A stretch of 64,000 nt of DNA. Origin: Staphylococcus sp. M0911. Its GTDB lineage: Bacteria; Bacillota; Bacilli; Staphylococcales; Staphylococcaceae. Below, one piece after another: positions 26,217 to 36,029 of this stretch (within the stretch, counting starts at the first letter, position 1; every line of letters starts with the position of its first letter). Both the position numbers and the translations under genes were made by a program. Location of the stretch: contig NZ_CP022881.1 in NCBI RefSeq assembly GCF_003491325.1, positions 558,001 through 622,000 of the forward strand, in the 5' to 3' direction. Under the pieces are notes generated by a model. The model did not search any database and was not told the DNA's origin. It saw only the letters and a list, made by a program, of their open reading frames with translations.

Positions 26217-27818
26217 ATGTTAGTAAATTCATTCAATCCATTTGATAACTTAGTGTTATCTAGTATTATTGCTGCAATTCCAATTATCCTGTTTTTATTA
26301 TGTTTAACTGTTTTTAAAATGAAAGGGATATATGCGGCAGTGACAACTTTAGTTGTAACACTGTTAATCGCTATTCCGTTCTTTAAACTTCCAGTAGGTA
26401 TTGCTTCAGGCGCAGTTGTGGAAGGTTTCTTCCAAGGTATTATCCCTATTGGTTATATTGTTATGATGGCAGTATTACTGTATAAAATCACATTAGAATC
26501 TGGACAGTTCTCAACGATTCAAGATAGCATTACGAGCATTTCGCAAGACCAACGTATTCAATTGTTATTAATTGGATTCTCATTTAATGCCTTTTTAGAA
26601 GGGGCTGCTGGATTTGGGGTTCCTATTGCGATTTGTGCATTATTATTAGCGCAATTAGGCTTCAAACCATTACAAGCTGCTATGTTATGTTTAGTTGCAA
26701 ACGCAGCTTCAGGTGCATTTGGAGCTATTGGTATTCCAGTTGGAGTTATTGATACTTTACATTTACCTGGTGATGTATCAGCTATGGGCGTTTCTCAAAC
26801 ATCCGTATTTACATTAGTTATTATCAACTTCTTTATTCCGTTTTTATTAATCTTTATCATTGATGGATTCAAAGGGATTAAAGAAACATTACCTTCAATC
26901 TTAGTTGTATCTATTACTTATACTGTGTTACAAGCTTTATTAACAGTATTTAATGGACCGGAATTAGCAGATATTATTCCACCATTAGCATCAATGTTAG
27001 CTTTAGCATTATTCTCTAGAAAATTCCAACCTAAACATACGTTTAGAGTTCAAAAAGACGTAAAACCTGAACCAGTAAAACACCACAGTGCTAAATCAAT
27101 ATTATATGCGTGGAGTCCATTTGTCATTTTAACGATCATTGTTATGATTTGGAGCGCACCATCATTCAAAAATTTATTCTTACCTAAAGGTAAGTTATCA
27201 AGCTTAGTATTAAACTTTAATTTACCAGGAACATTTAGTGAAGTGGCACATAAACCAATTACATTATCATTGAACCTGATTGGACAAACAGGTACAGCGA
27301 TTTTAATTACCATTATTATTACAGTATTGATGTCTAAAAAAGTTGGTTTTGGTGATGCAGGGCGTTTATTCGGTGTAACATTTAAAGAATTATGGTTACC
27401 AATATTAACAATTTGCTTTATTTTAGCTATCTCTAAAATTACAACATATGGTGGTCTAAGTAGTGCTATGGGTCAAGGAATTGCAAAAACAGGCGATGTA
27501 TTCCCATTACTATCTCCAATACTAGGTTGGATTGGTGTATTTATGACAGGTTCAGTTGTGAATAACAACTCACTTTTTGCACCTATTCAAGCTTCTGTAG
27601 CACAACAAATTGGTACGAGTGGTTCATTATTGGTTGCTTCTAATACAGTTGGTGGTGTAGCAGCGAAATTGATTTCTCCTCAATCCATTGCTATTGCAAC
27701 TGCAGCTGTTAAAGAAGTAGGTAAAGAATCAGAACTATTAAAAATGACTCTAAGATACAGTGTTGGATTACTCATATTCATTTGTATTTGGACATTTATC
27801 TTATCAGTAATATTATAA
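26217..27818 (+). CDS. lctP: L-lactate permease
   Basis: 533 residues with about 12-14 membrane segments, the LctP/LldP length. Typical stretches are GAAGFGVPIAICALLLAQLG near residue 129, AASGAFGAIGIPVGV near 164 and the C-terminal NNNSLFAPIQ and SPQSIAIATAAV. It exchanges L-lactate with protons across the cytoplasmic membrane. AAGGAAG precedes the ATG. Regulation is readable: a Rex box at the promoter and cre-like sites upstream. Single gene. Confidence 0.93.
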   Translation: MLVNSFNPFDNLVLSSIIAAIPIILFLLCLTVFKMKGIYAAVTTLVVTLLIAIPFFKLPVGIASGAVVEGFFQGIIPIGYIVMMAVLLYKITLESGQFSTIQDSITSISQDQRIQLLLIGFSFNAFLEGAAGFGVPIAICALLLAQLGFKPLQAAMLCLVANAASGAFGAIGIPVGVIDTLHLPGDVSAMGVSQTSVFTLVIINFFIPFLLIFIIDGFKGIKETLPSILVVSITYTVLQALLTVFNGPELADIIPPLASMLALALFSRKFQPKHTFRVQKDVKPEPVKHHSAKSILYAWSPFVILTIIVMIWSAPSFKNLFLPKGKLSSLVLNFNLPGTFSEVAHKPITLSLNLIGQTGTAILITIIITVLMSKKVGFGDAGRLFGVTFKELWLPILTICFILAISKITTYGGLSSAMGQGIAKTGDVFPLLSPILGWIGVFMTGSVVNNNSLFAPIQASVAQQIGTSGSLLVASNTVGGVAAKLISPQSIAIATAAVKEVGKESELLKMTLRYSVGLLIFICIWTFILSVIL

Positions 27819-27839
27819 GAACAAATTAAAGAAGCATTT

Positions 27840-27880
27840 AAAAACTGATTTCTCGATTTTCGAGAAATCAGTTTTTATTT
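27840..27880. terminator. Bidirectional terminator after lctP
   Basis: AAAAACTGATTTCTCG and CGAGAAATCAGTTTTT form a perfect 16-bp stem with a 5-nt loop. Confidence 0.93.
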
Positions 27881-27894
27881 TAGAAGTTTATATG

Positions 27895-29040
27895 TTAAGT
27901 GAACATATTCATGAAGTCGTGGTATACGGCTTCTGCAGAATATGATTTCAGTGTTTCATGTCCTTCTTGAATGATGTGTTGTAGTTCCTCATCATTATGC
28001 ATCGTTAGATCGATACGTTTAGCAAGTTGTGATGTATCATCATGAGTTACTAAGTAACCATTCTTACCACTTTTAATGATTGAATCAGGACCAGTATTAC
28101 CATCGAAACTAATGACAAAGTTATCTTGTGCCATAGCTTCTAATATCACCATTCCAAATCCTTCGTTTCTAGATGGTATAACAGTGATTTTACTTTGAGC
28201 TAACTTTTGATTAAGTGATGGTGTGGCAGGATAAAGGTGTACAATATCTTGTAATTGATATTGGTCGATAAATTGTTTTAAATGTTCTTTCTCTTGTCCA
28301 TCACCATATAAATGTAATTCATAGTTTAAATGTCTTAAGTCATCTTGAATTAATCTGATACTTTCTAATAAGAGGTCAAATCCTTTTTCGTATTCCAATC
28401 TGCCTGCTGCAAGAATAATATTTTTCTTTTGAGCAGCGATACGTTTATTATTAGCAATATTTGGCACTACATAAACGGGCGTTTTTAGTTTGGATTGATA
28501 TATGGATTGATCGGCTGAAGTTAACGTAGTGATTTTATTAACATCACGGTAGGCATTAATGATTTGATTTTGGAATTTTTGCTCATGTGCATTAAAATTC
28601 ATATGTTCCATAGCAACGGTAGTGACATTTTTATTCTGATATTTAGCAATTAAGATATTAAAACTTGCTCTTGTACCAATTAGGACATCCGTTGATACAC
28701 GTTTGATAGCTTTTATCATCTTTTTCTCAACATAACTTGAAAATTGATTTAATCCAGGTTCATATTGAGATAAATGTTTAGGCTTTAACAAGGGTGTATA
28801 TTTTCTTATTCGATTTGCTAAAATAGCATTAAAATGAGTTGGTTTTAAACGATAATCAACTAAATCTTGTACTTTGATGTCTTTGTGTAAGTTGAAATAA
28901 GGTTGATCATTGCCTCTAAAGACAGAAATAATCGTAACAGGATGACCCTTTTCAGCTAATGTGTTAGCTAGTTGTGAAATCGATTTAACTGTACCGCCCA
29001 TGGCATAGATATTATGCATGAAAAATGTGAACGACTTCAT
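27895..29040 (-). CDS. GT4-family glycosyltransferase
   Basis: 381 residues, GT-B fold. The donor-binding region shows LAAGRLEYEKGFDLLLESI (about 210-228) and the family E-x7-E motif in EGFGMVILEAMA. The N-terminus MGGTVKSISQLANTLAEKGHPV is typical of GT4 acceptor domains. It may glycosylate a teichoic acid or similar polymer, as poly(glycerol phosphate) glucosyltransferases and TarM do, suggested by the nearby TagF-type genes; this is inference. AAGAGGTG precedes the ATG. Confidence 0.8.
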   Translation of the reverse strand: MKSFTFFMHNIYAMGGTVKSISQLANTLAEKGHPVTIISVFRGNDQPYFNLHKDIKVQDLVDYRLKPTHFNAILANRIRKYTPLLKPKHLSQYEPGLNQFSSYVEKKMIKAIKRVSTDVLIGTRASFNILIAKYQNKNVTTVAMEHMNFNAHEQKFQNQIINAYRDVNKITTLTSADQSIYQSKLKTPVYVVPNIANNKRIAAQKKNIILAAGRLEYEKGFDLLLESIRLIQDDLRHLNYELHLYGDGQEKEHLKQFIDQYQLQDIVHLYPATPSLNQKLAQSKITVIPSRNEGFGMVILEAMAQDNFVISFDGNTGPDSIIKSGKNGYLVTHDDTSQLAKRIDLTMHNDEELQHIIQEGHETLKSYSAEAVYHDFMNMFT

Positions 29041-29476
29041 TTGAACACCTCTTATATTTTGTGAATTTTTAATTATTATATCATGACATAGATTACGAAA
29101 TAGATAAACGAATATGTTAAAATAGATATATTACCAATATTTAGAAAACATCTATTTGGTTGAAATATAGATATATATTAATTTCAATTTAATTATCCTA
29201 AGATGATTAATTGTAATTATATTGTACAATAGGTGATTGTTTTCATTAAAATAGTCATGTTATGGTACAATATAAAATGTTTTAAGTGTCATGTTTTAGG
29301 TAATGGATTGAGTGATTATGACTAGATTTCATGAATAATAAAACCAAGACGACATGATGTTTAGAAAAGAAAAACATTATTGATTTTATTTTTTTATCTA
29401 ATTAGAAAGCGCTTTAATATAAGTCTAGATCATTTGATGTTTCATTAATCAACTAAAAAGGGGGACTGTATTTGTT
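29041..29476. other. 436-bp divergent promoter region of mqo
   Basis: Between the GT4 gene and mqo. It holds a likely -10 (TACAAT near 29255) about 220 bp upstream of mqo and a cre at 29404. No ORF with a ribosome site is seen. The long leader leaves room for an unrecognised regulatory RNA. Confidence 0.45.
29404..29417. promoter_or_regulatory. cre site upstream of mqo
   Basis: AGAAAGCGCTTTAA has the perfect palindromic core AAAGCGCTTT, 60 bp before the mqo start, consistent with CcpA control of a TCA-linked enzyme. Confidence 0.65.
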
Positions 29477-30955
29477 ATGAGTACACAACATAGCAAAACA
29501 GACGTCATCTTAATTGGTGGCGGTATTATGAGTGCAACACTAGGAACATTATTAAAAGAATTAACGCCTGATAAAGAAATCAAAGTATTTGAAAAGTTAA
29601 ATCAACCTGGCGAAGAAAGTTCAAATGTATGGAATAATGCTGGTACAGGGCATTCAGCATTATGTGAGTTGAACTATACCAAAGAAGGTAAAGATGGATC
29701 TGTAGATATTAGTAAAGCGATTAAAATCAATGAACAATTCCAAATTTCTAAACAATTTTGGGCATATTTAGTTAGAACAGGTCAGTTAGAAAATCCTGAA
29801 AACTTTATCCAATCAGTACCACATATGAGCTTCGTTAAAGGTACAAACAATATTGAATTCTTGAAACGTCGTGTAGAAAGTCTTCAAAAAAATGTATTAT
29901 TCGGTAAAATGGAAATTTCTGAAGATAGAAATAAAATTGCTGAATGGGTACCGTTGATGATGGAAGGTAGAACAGATGACGAACCAGTTGCAATTACTTA
30001 TGATGAAACTGGTACAGATGTTAACTTCGGTGCTTTAACTAAAAAATTATTCAGTAATTTACAACAAAAGAATGTTGAAATTCAATATAAACACGAAGTG
30101 TTAGATATTAAAAAACAAAGTAATGGGACTTGGTTAGTTGAAGTAAAAAATTTAACTAATAATCAAGTAACAACTTATGAAACTGACTTTGTATTTATTG
30201 GTGCAGGCGGTGCAAGCTTACCATTACTGCAAAAAACAGGTATCAAAGAATCTAAACATATCGGAGGGTTCCCGGTAAGTGGATTATTCTTAAGATGTAA
30301 AAATCCTGATGTAATTAATCGCCATCATGCGAAAGTGTATGGTAAAGCAGAAGTGGGAGCACCACCTATGTCTGTACCGCACTTAGATACTCGATTTGTG
30401 AATGGCGAACGTTCATTACTATTTGGACCATTTGCAGGTTTCTCACCTAAATTCTTAAAAACAGGTTCATACTTAGATTTAATTAAATCAGTAAAACCAA
30501 ATAATATCGTAACGATGTTATCAGCAGGTGTTAAGGAGTTTGATTTAACTAAATATTTAGTATCACAATTAATGCTTTCAAACGAAGAAAGAGTTGACGA
30601 CTTACGAGTTTTCTTACCAAATGCTAAAGATGAAGATTGGGAAGTCATTACTGCAGGTCAACGTGTACAAGTGATTAAAGATACTAAAGATGCCAAAGGA
30701 AACCTACAATTTGGTACAGAAGTGATTACGTCAGAAGATGGCACATTAGCAGCGCTACTTGGTGCATCACCAGGTGCATCCACAGCTGTAGATATCATGT
30801 TTGACGTCCTTCAAAGATGTTATAAAGATGACTTTAAATCATGGGAACCAGCTATTAAAGAAATGGTACCTTCATTCGGTTTAAACTTATCAGAACATGA
30901 AGATGTGTATCACGCAGTAAATAAAGAAATTGTTAAATATTTAAAAGTTAAATAA
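29477..30955 (+). CDS. mqo: Malate:quinone oxidoreductase
   Basis: 492 residues, the family length. The N-terminal FAD motif is [14 protein letters not shown] (10-23), followed by the Mqo signature [19 protein letters not shown] (51-69), and [14 protein letters not shown] near the C-terminus. It is a peripheral membrane flavoenzyme that oxidises malate to oxaloacetate and reduces menaquinone. AAAAGGGGGA lies upstream of the ATG. A cre in the leader suggests glucose repression. Staphylococci often carry two mqo paralogues; I cannot tell which this is. Confidence 0.93.
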   Translation: MSTQHSKTDVILIGGGIMSATLGTLLKELTPDKEIKVFEKLNQPGEESSNVWNNAGTGHSALCELNYTKEGKDGSVDISKAIKINEQFQISKQFWAYLVRTGQLENPENFIQSVPHMSFVKGTNNIEFLKRRVESLQKNVLFGKMEISEDRNKIAEWVPLMMEGRTDDEPVAITYDETGTDVNFGALTKKLFSNLQQKNVEIQYKHEVLDIKKQSNGTWLVEVKNLTNNQVTTYETDFVFIGAGGASLPLLQKTGIKESKHIGGFPVSGLFLRCKNPDVINRHHAKVYGKAEVGAPPMSVPHLDTRFVNGERSLLFGPFAGFSPKFLKTGSYLDLIKSVKPNNIVTMLSAGVKEFDLTKYLVSQLMLSNEERVDDLRVFLPNAKDEDWEVITAGQRVQVIKDTKDAKGNLQFGTEVITSEDGTLAALLGASPGASTAVDIMFDVLQRCYKDDFKSWEPAIKEMVPSFGLNLSEHEDVYHAVNKEIVKYLKVK

Positions 30956-30966
30956 TAAAAGGAAAG

Positions 30967-31012
30967 CGCCTCTCTTATAAGTAGATCAACTACTAGTAAG
31001 AGAGGCGTTTTT
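30967..31012. terminator. Terminator between mqo and DUF3021 gene
   Basis: CGCCTCTCTTA pairs with TAAGAGAGGCG, with an inner GTAG/CTAC stem, followed by TTTTT; usable from both sides. Confidence 0.85.
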
Positions 31013-31013
31013 A

Positions 31014-31478
31014 TTAATGATTAGAATTAAATTTGATAAGCTTTTCATTAATGTTTTTGATTTCTTTTTTTGTTTTTAAGTAACTTATAAACCATATCAA
31101 GATGTAGATGCCTATGAAAATGATGGTGTATGAAACTAAACTCATCATTTTTAAGGGGAACCAACCTGCTAAGATTGCAAGGATAGTAAATGGAAAATAA
31201 CTACATATAAAATGAACAAATGTAGATTTTGTAATACTCCAATCAGTAGCATTGAATATTAGGCTATTAAATGAAAATAAAAGACCTATTAGCATCCAAA
31301 TAGACATTGATATTAACATAATGATAGGCTCTGAAAAATGATGGTAATAAATTGTGCCCATTGTTGAAGACGGTGACAATGGATGATAGTGTCCATTAGC
31401 ATAGAGAAAACTGAAAAAATTAGAAAGCAATAATCCAATCATTAAACTAATGAAAAGGGATTTATAAATATTTTTCAT
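31014..31478 (-). CDS. DUF3021 membrane protein, partner of LytTR regulator
   Basis: 154 residues with four membrane segments (about 8-28, 48-70, 88-108, 115-135) and a Lys-rich cytoplasmic tail, matching DUF3021. Its start overlaps the LytTR gene stop (ATGA), with AAGGAGAG inside the upstream gene, so the two are translationally coupled. Small membrane proteins encoded after LytTR regulators act as membrane-bound inhibitors in streptococcal LytTR systems (HdrRM, BrsRM); the same job is inferred here. Confidence 0.78.
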   Translation of the reverse strand: MKNIYKSLFISLMIGLLLSNFFSFLYANGHYHPLSPSSTMGTIYYHHFSEPIIMLISMSIWMLIGLLFSFNSLIFNATDWSITKSTFVHFICSYFPFTILAILAGWFPLKMMSLVSYTIIFIGIYILIWFISYLKTKKEIKNINEKLIKFNSNH

Positions 31479-31921
31479 AATGATAATCTCTCCTTAATTG
31501 ATTTTAAATATCTTCTAGAGGAATAAGTGTAATCATCGTCTAAGTTCTTTAAATACATACGTATTAATCCGTTTGCTTCTAATTGTAGTTTAATAATGGC
31601 ATGTTGATTAACAATTTCAGACTTAGATATACGAATGAAAGTGTTTGGGAGTTGTTCTTCTAACTCATATAGTCGGTATTTAGTATTGAAAACTTTGCCA
31701 TTGGATACTGCTACAACTTGTTTTTGTTGAGTACGGAAGCTAGCGATATCTTCAATTTTTAGTTGGAATATATCTTCATCTAATTTGCCATTTATTTCGG
31801 TTAAACGATCAATGTCTTCAACAGTTTGAATTATTTTTTGTACACTTTTATCCATTTGTGGTGAATGGATTTCTACAAATTGCTTTCGTTCAGTGGGGCT
31901 AATAAATAATTTTAATTGCAC
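31475..31921 (-). CDS. LytTR-domain DNA-binding regulator
   Basis: 148 residues from a GTG start at 31921, chosen because GAGGAGG ends 9 nt upstream; a possible ATG 27 nt earlier would place that ribosome site inside the coding sequence. There is no receiver domain. A short N-terminal helical/strand region (1-45) is followed by a LytTR domain (about 50-146) with DIASFRTQQKQVVAVSNG and FIRISKSEIVN. It lacks its own histidine kinase, so control is probably by the coupled DUF3021 protein. It lies downstream of hssRS but is separated by a terminator. Confidence 0.82.
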   Translation of the reverse strand: MQLKLFISPTERKQFVEIHSPQMDKSVQKIIQTVEDIDRLTEINGKLDEDIFQLKIEDIASFRTQQKQVVAVSNGKVFNTKYRLYELEEQLPNTFIRISKSEIVNQHAIIKLQLEANGLIRMYLKNLDDDYTYSSRRYLKSIKERLSL

Positions 31922-32001
31922 AGGTGTAACCTCCTCTATATCAATCATTAAAACATAATAATTATTTGGAAAAGGATAAATAAAGATAAGCGGTTAATAT
32001 A

Positions 32002-32047
32002 TAAAGCTATGTGGTTAATTATCAAAGATAATAACCACATAGCTTTA
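32002..32047 (-). terminator. Terminator after hssS
   Basis: TAAAGCTATGTGGTTA pairs with the mirrored arm ending at 32047 (one mismatch in a 21-bp stem, 3-nt loop). It separates hssRS from the LytTR pair. Confidence 0.82.
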
Positions 32048-32066
32048 TTGCTCATTTGTGAAAGTA

Positions 32067-33434
32067 TTATATATTTTTGGGCAAAATAATTGTAAAGGTT
32101 GTACCATCTTGATGGTTACTAGTAACGTGTATTTTTCCGTGATGGAGCTGGATTATAGATTGTGTAATAGCTAGACCCAACCCGTTACTATTGTCATCTG
32201 TACTACGCTTGTAAAAGCGCTCAAACAAATGAGATTGCTCTAACGTGTCGATGATATCACCTTGATTAGTAACTTGAATTTGAATGCCTTGAGCTATTTG
32301 TTTCAATTCAATATTAATGAGTGATGCATCGTAAGAATACTTGATGGCATTGCTAATAAGATTACTAACGGCCTGATGTATCAGTCTTTCATTTCCTAGG
32401 AAATAAGTAGACTCTAAATCTGACATCAGCATAAGTGATTTTTGATCGATAGCGTAATGTTCATGTCGTACAATGTGATTGATTAATTGATCGAGTTGAA
32501 TATAATCCGAAAATGTTAAATGCTGTGCATTATCTAGTTCTGAAAGTAATAGTAATTCTTTTGTTAGTTCGCTCAACTGGTTTGTAATTTGATAGATATG
32601 ATTAATACTTTGTTGACGTTCATTTTGACTTTTAGCGCGTTCTAAATCGACTAATGATTGTCTAATGTGTGTGAGTGGTGTTTTAATTTCATGTGATACA
32701 TTCTGAACAAAATGTTGTCGCATTTCATCAACTTGCTTTAAAGATTGACGCATCGTATCAAAGCGATATTGTAGTGTGCCTATTTCATCTTGACGGGTCT
32801 GTTTGATAGGAGTGTTAAAGTCCCCATTCATTAATCTTTCTGTACCTTGTTTTAATTGTTTAACAGGCCTAACAATGGCATAGGTTGAAGCGATGACAAG
32901 TGAAATAGAGATTAATAATAATAAAGTTAAGAGTACTGCTAAAAATAATCTAAACTCACTAAATGTTTCACCAATATCAGGACGCATAAAGACAGCGACG
33001 ATTTCGTGATGATTTTTAAATTGTAAACCTACAGTGTTATCCGTTTCATTATCGAAAAAGCCAGTTACAAAAAGTTCGAAAGACTTATTTTTAATACCAT
33101 GATATTCGTTGCCATTTAAGACACTTTTAATATGACGTTGTGATAAGTTGTCTTTTCTAAATTTTGCACCATAGAATGTTTTTTTACCATCCTGATCAAC
33201 TGTCATAATTTGATAATTCATCTGACCAAGATGTTTAAAATAATGATTAAGTTGATTATTATTGTCACTTTCAAAATCTCTTGATTCTTTTAACGTTGTC
33301 ATGATTTTCGCATCATTAGACGCCTTTAAATTAAAATGGTAATAGATATTTGTCAAAATAAAACTAATAAAGGCACTGAATAATATGACAGTAATAGTAT
33401 AGACAGCGATTCTGATATATAACGTTTTAAACAT
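32067..33434 (-). CDS. hssS: Heme sensor histidine kinase HssS
   Basis: 455 residues. Membrane segments at about 8-30 and 163-187 flank an extracytoplasmic sensor loop. A HAMP linker follows (188-240), then the phospho-acceptor H248 in [15 protein letters not shown] and an HATPase domain with NAIKYS and GLGLAI. This matches S. aureus HssS (H249) in length and layout. It responds to heme stress and phosphorylates HssR. It overlaps hssR by 8 nt, and its target hrtBA is divergent from hssR. Confidence 0.92.
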   Translation of the reverse strand: MFKTLYIRIAVYTITVILFSAFISFILTNIYYHFNLKASNDAKIMTTLKESRDFESDNNNQLNHYFKHLGQMNYQIMTVDQDGKKTFYGAKFRKDNLSQRHIKSVLNGNEYHGIKNKSFELFVTGFFDNETDNTVGLQFKNHHEIVAVFMRPDIGETFSEFRLFLAVLLTLLLLISISLVIASTYAIVRPVKQLKQGTERLMNGDFNTPIKQTRQDEIGTLQYRFDTMRQSLKQVDEMRQHFVQNVSHEIKTPLTHIRQSLVDLERAKSQNERQQSINHIYQITNQLSELTKELLLLSELDNAQHLTFSDYIQLDQLINHIVRHEHYAIDQKSLMLMSDLESTYFLGNERLIHQAVSNLISNAIKYSYDASLINIELKQIAQGIQIQVTNQGDIIDTLEQSHLFERFYKRSTDDNSNGLGLAITQSIIQLHHGKIHVTSNHQDGTTFTIILPKNI

Positions 33435-34101
33435 GATGTTCTACCTTATAACCTTGACCACGTACTGTTTTAATTGTCACGTCTGAATCTAGTTGCTGCA
33501 ATCGTTGTCGCAATCGTTTTATATGTACGTCAATAGTTCTTTCATCACCTTCGTAATCATAACCCCATATTTTTTCGATAAGATGTGTCCTAGAAAATAT
33601 TTGCTTTTCATTTGAAGCTAATAGAAATAAAAGTTGAAATTCTTTGTTAGGTAATGTCATCGTTTTACCATTTACTACTACTTCCATATAAGCTTGATGT
33701 AACGTTAAATTCCCAATCGTTAATGTTTCATCCGCATGGATGTGGTAACGACGTAAGACAGCCTTAATACGATAGATCAACTCTTTAACTTCAAAAGGCT
33801 TAGTTAAATAATCATCCGTCCCACTTATAAATGCACGTTCTTTATCACTAAGTGCATCTCTCGCCGTTAACATAATCACTGGTAAATCATAAACTTCTTT
33901 AATCATATGACATAATTCAAATCCATCCATCCCATGCATCATAATATCCACGATTGCAATATCGACTGGATGATTATCAAGAAAATGAAGTGCTTCTTCA
34001 CCATTTGTATGCGTATATGTATAGAAATGTTCTTTTTCTAAATGTGTTACAACGTAATTTAATATTTTAGGATCATCATCTACAATAAGGCAACGATTCA
34101 T
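33427..34101 (-). CDS. hssR: Heme response regulator HssR
   Basis: 224 residues from the ATG at 34101, preceded by AAGGAG; an upstream in-frame extension to 34215 has no ribosome site and would run through the promoter. Receiver domain with D9/D10 and phospho-acceptor D52 ([10 protein letters not shown]), then an OmpR-type winged helix (about 128-222). This is identical in length to S. aureus HssR. It activates hrtBA by binding a direct repeat, which is visible at 34165-34184 in the divergent promoter. Confidence 0.93.
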   Translation of the reverse strand: MNRCLIVDDDPKILNYVVTHLEKEHFYTYTHTNGEEALHFLDNHPVDIAIVDIMMHGMDGFELCHMIKEVYDLPVIMLTARDALSDKERAFISGTDDYLTKPFEVKELIYRIKAVLRRYHIHADETLTIGNLTLHQAYMEVVVNGKTMTLPNKEFQLLFLLASNEKQIFSRTHLIEKIWGYDYEGDERTIDVHIKRLRQRLQQLDSDVTIKTVRGQGYKVEHHV

Positions 34102-34164
34102 ATCCACACTCCTTTTTTCCTTTATTATACAATGAATAAATTTTAGAAAACAATGTATGCTTGA

Positions 34165-34184
34165 GTTCACATTCAGTTCACAAA
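34165..34184 (+). promoter_or_regulatory. HssR direct-repeat binding site in the hrtBA promoter
   Basis: GTTCACATT and GTTCACAAA separated by CA form the GTTCAnATT-N2 direct repeat known for HssR. The repeat overlaps the expected -35 region, 7 bp upstream of a -10 TATGAT (34192). Confidence 0.8.
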
Positions 34185-34234
34185 TGTTTCTTATGATACA
34201 ACTATCAACAAACATAGTTTAGGAGCGAGTATGA

Positions 34235-35293
34235 ATGAAATTAGCATGGAATGAAATTAAATTTTATAAGTTTAGATATGTATTAATCATGTTAATCATT
34301 GTCTTATTAAGCTTAATGGTGTTATTTATTAGTGGTTTAGCACAAGGACTAGCTAGAGAAAATGTGTCTATGTTCGATCAATTTAAATCAACACATTATA
34401 TTACTCAAGATATGAAAGAACCTCAGATTGAAAAATCTCATCTATCATCAAAACAGCAAATGAAAATTAATAAGGTGATTAATATAAAGCCAACTCAAAT
34501 GAATATACAAAGTTTAGAAGTGGCTGGTAATAATGATGAAGATGTACTCACAATGTATTCTCCACAAGAACAGCAATTTGATTTGAAGGAAGGACAACTA
34601 CCTACAAAGAAGAATCAAATTGCAGTGAATCAAAAACTGACAGGTGAAGGTATTAAAATAGGGGACGATATTCAGTTCAAACACCATCAACAAACATATA
34701 AAGTTACAGGCGTTCTTGATGATGCAATGTATGCACATAGCTCTATCGTATTGATGAATCAAAAGGGGTTCCAGGATATTAATAGACTATATGCGTTATT
34801 TTATCCTGTTAACACACTATCTCAACAGGAAGAAAAGCAAATAAACGATATTCCAGGAATCAAAGTGACGAGTACCGGTGAATTGAAAGCAAACATCGCA
34901 AGTTATCAAGCTGAACAAGCACCTTTAAAAATGATGGTGATGAGTCTGTTCGTTATTACAGCAATCGTTCTGAGTGCTTTCTTTTATGTCATGACCATTC
35001 AAAAAGTATCAGAAATTGGCATTTTAAAAGCAATAGGAATCAAAACAAGACATTTACTGACTTCTTTATTACTTCAAATTCTAATAGTGACATTATTATC
35101 CGTAGTCATTTCAGTCGGTATAATTGCTGGTATTGCTATGATTTTACCTGTGACCATGCCATTTCATTTAAATACAATAAATTATATTTTAGTGATTGGT
35201 ATTTTTATTATCGTTGCTATAGTCGGCGCATTATTATCATTTATTAAAGTTGTTAAGGTTGATCCAATAGAAGCAATAGGAGGTGGAGAATAG
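34235..35293 (+). CDS. hrtB: Heme exporter permease HrtB
   Basis: 352 residues. One N-terminal membrane segment (about 15-37), a roughly 200-residue extracytoplasmic domain and three C-terminal segments (about 232-350): the MacB/FtsX-like topology. Length and sequence match HrtB. With HrtA it extracts excess heme from the membrane. AGGAG precedes the ATG at 34235; the ATG 4 nt earlier runs out of frame to a stop. It is the first gene of hrtBA, transcribed away from hssRS. Confidence 0.92.
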   Translation: MKLAWNEIKFYKFRYVLIMLIIVLLSLMVLFISGLAQGLARENVSMFDQFKSTHYITQDMKEPQIEKSHLSSKQQMKINKVINIKPTQMNIQSLEVAGNNDEDVLTMYSPQEQQFDLKEGQLPTKKNQIAVNQKLTGEGIKIGDDIQFKHHQQTYKVTGVLDDAMYAHSSIVLMNQKGFQDINRLYALFYPVNTLSQQEEKQINDIPGIKVTSTGELKANIASYQAEQAPLKMMVMSLFVITAIVLSAFFYVMTIQKVSEIGILKAIGIKTRHLLTSLLLQILIVTLLSVVISVGIIAGIAMILPVTMPFHLNTINYILVIGIFIIVAIVGALLSFIKVVKVDPIEAIGGGE

Positions 35294-35967
35294 TGTCATT
35301 ACAAGTTAATCATCTTGTGAAAACATTTGGTAAAGGAGATACTGAAACAAAGGTATTGAAAGATATTGATATCACAATTGAACCAGGAGAGTTTGTTATA
35401 CTTTCTGGTGCTTCAGGTTCAGGAAAATCTACTTTATTATCCATTCTAGGTGGTTTACTTTCCCAAACAAAAGGAGAGATTAATTACCAAGGAAAGCCAT
35501 TATTTTCAAATACTCGACGTAATACTGAACGTCGTTTAACGGATATTGGATTTATATTCCAATCATCTCATTTAGTGCCTTATTTATCAGTGAGGGATCA
35601 ACTTACAATTGTAGGAAGAGAAGCAGGAATGTCTAAAAAGGAAGCAAATCAACGAGCGTCGAAGTTATTAATGGACATTGGATTATCAGACAAATTAAAT
35701 GCCTTTCCTCATATGTTATCGGGTGGACAAAAGCAAAGAGTTGCGATTATGAGAGCATTGATGAATGATCCTAAACTGTTATTAGCAGATGAACCAACAG
35801 CTAGTTTAGATGCTAAACGAGCATTATCCGTAGTAAAAATGATTAAAGAGGAAATTATAAATAATGATATGTGTGGCATTATGGTCACACATGACCAACG
35901 ATTGTTTGAATATGCTGATAAAGTCATTTACCTTGAAGATGGCAAGATTGCAAAGTATATCAATTGA
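35293..35967 (+). CDS. hrtA: Heme exporter ATPase HrtA
   Basis: 224 residues, an ABC ATPase with Walker [10 protein letters not shown] (39-47), Q-loop [12 protein letters not shown], signature LSGGQKQRV and Walker B LLLADEP. It starts at GTG, sharing one base with the hrtB stop (TAGTG), with GGAGGTGGAG upstream. It closely resembles S. aureus HrtA throughout and powers heme export with HrtB. Confidence 0.93.
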   Translation: MSLQVNHLVKTFGKGDTETKVLKDIDITIEPGEFVILSGASGSGKSTLLSILGGLLSQTKGEINYQGKPLFSNTRRNTERRLTDIGFIFQSSHLVPYLSVRDQLTIVGREAGMSKKEANQRASKLLMDIGLSDKLNAFPHMLSGGQKQRVAIMRALMNDPKLLLADEPTASLDAKRALSVVKMIKEEIINNDMCGIMVTHDQRLFEYADKVIYLEDGKIAKYIN

Positions 35968-35980
35968 TAGAACATTTATA

Positions 35981-36029
35981 AAAAAGTGTCTTATGTACGT
36001 AAAAATGTAGCGTATACAAGACACTTTTT
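35981..36029. terminator. Bidirectional terminator between hrtA and ydcF-like gene
   Basis: AAAAAGTGTCTT pairs with AAGACACTTTTT, with partial extension inward; overlaps the stop of the convergent gene. Confidence 0.8.

Noticed and set aside
34235..35967. MacB or LolCDE-type exporter
   Set aside because: Divergent hssRS, protein lengths and the HssR repeat identify HrtBA.
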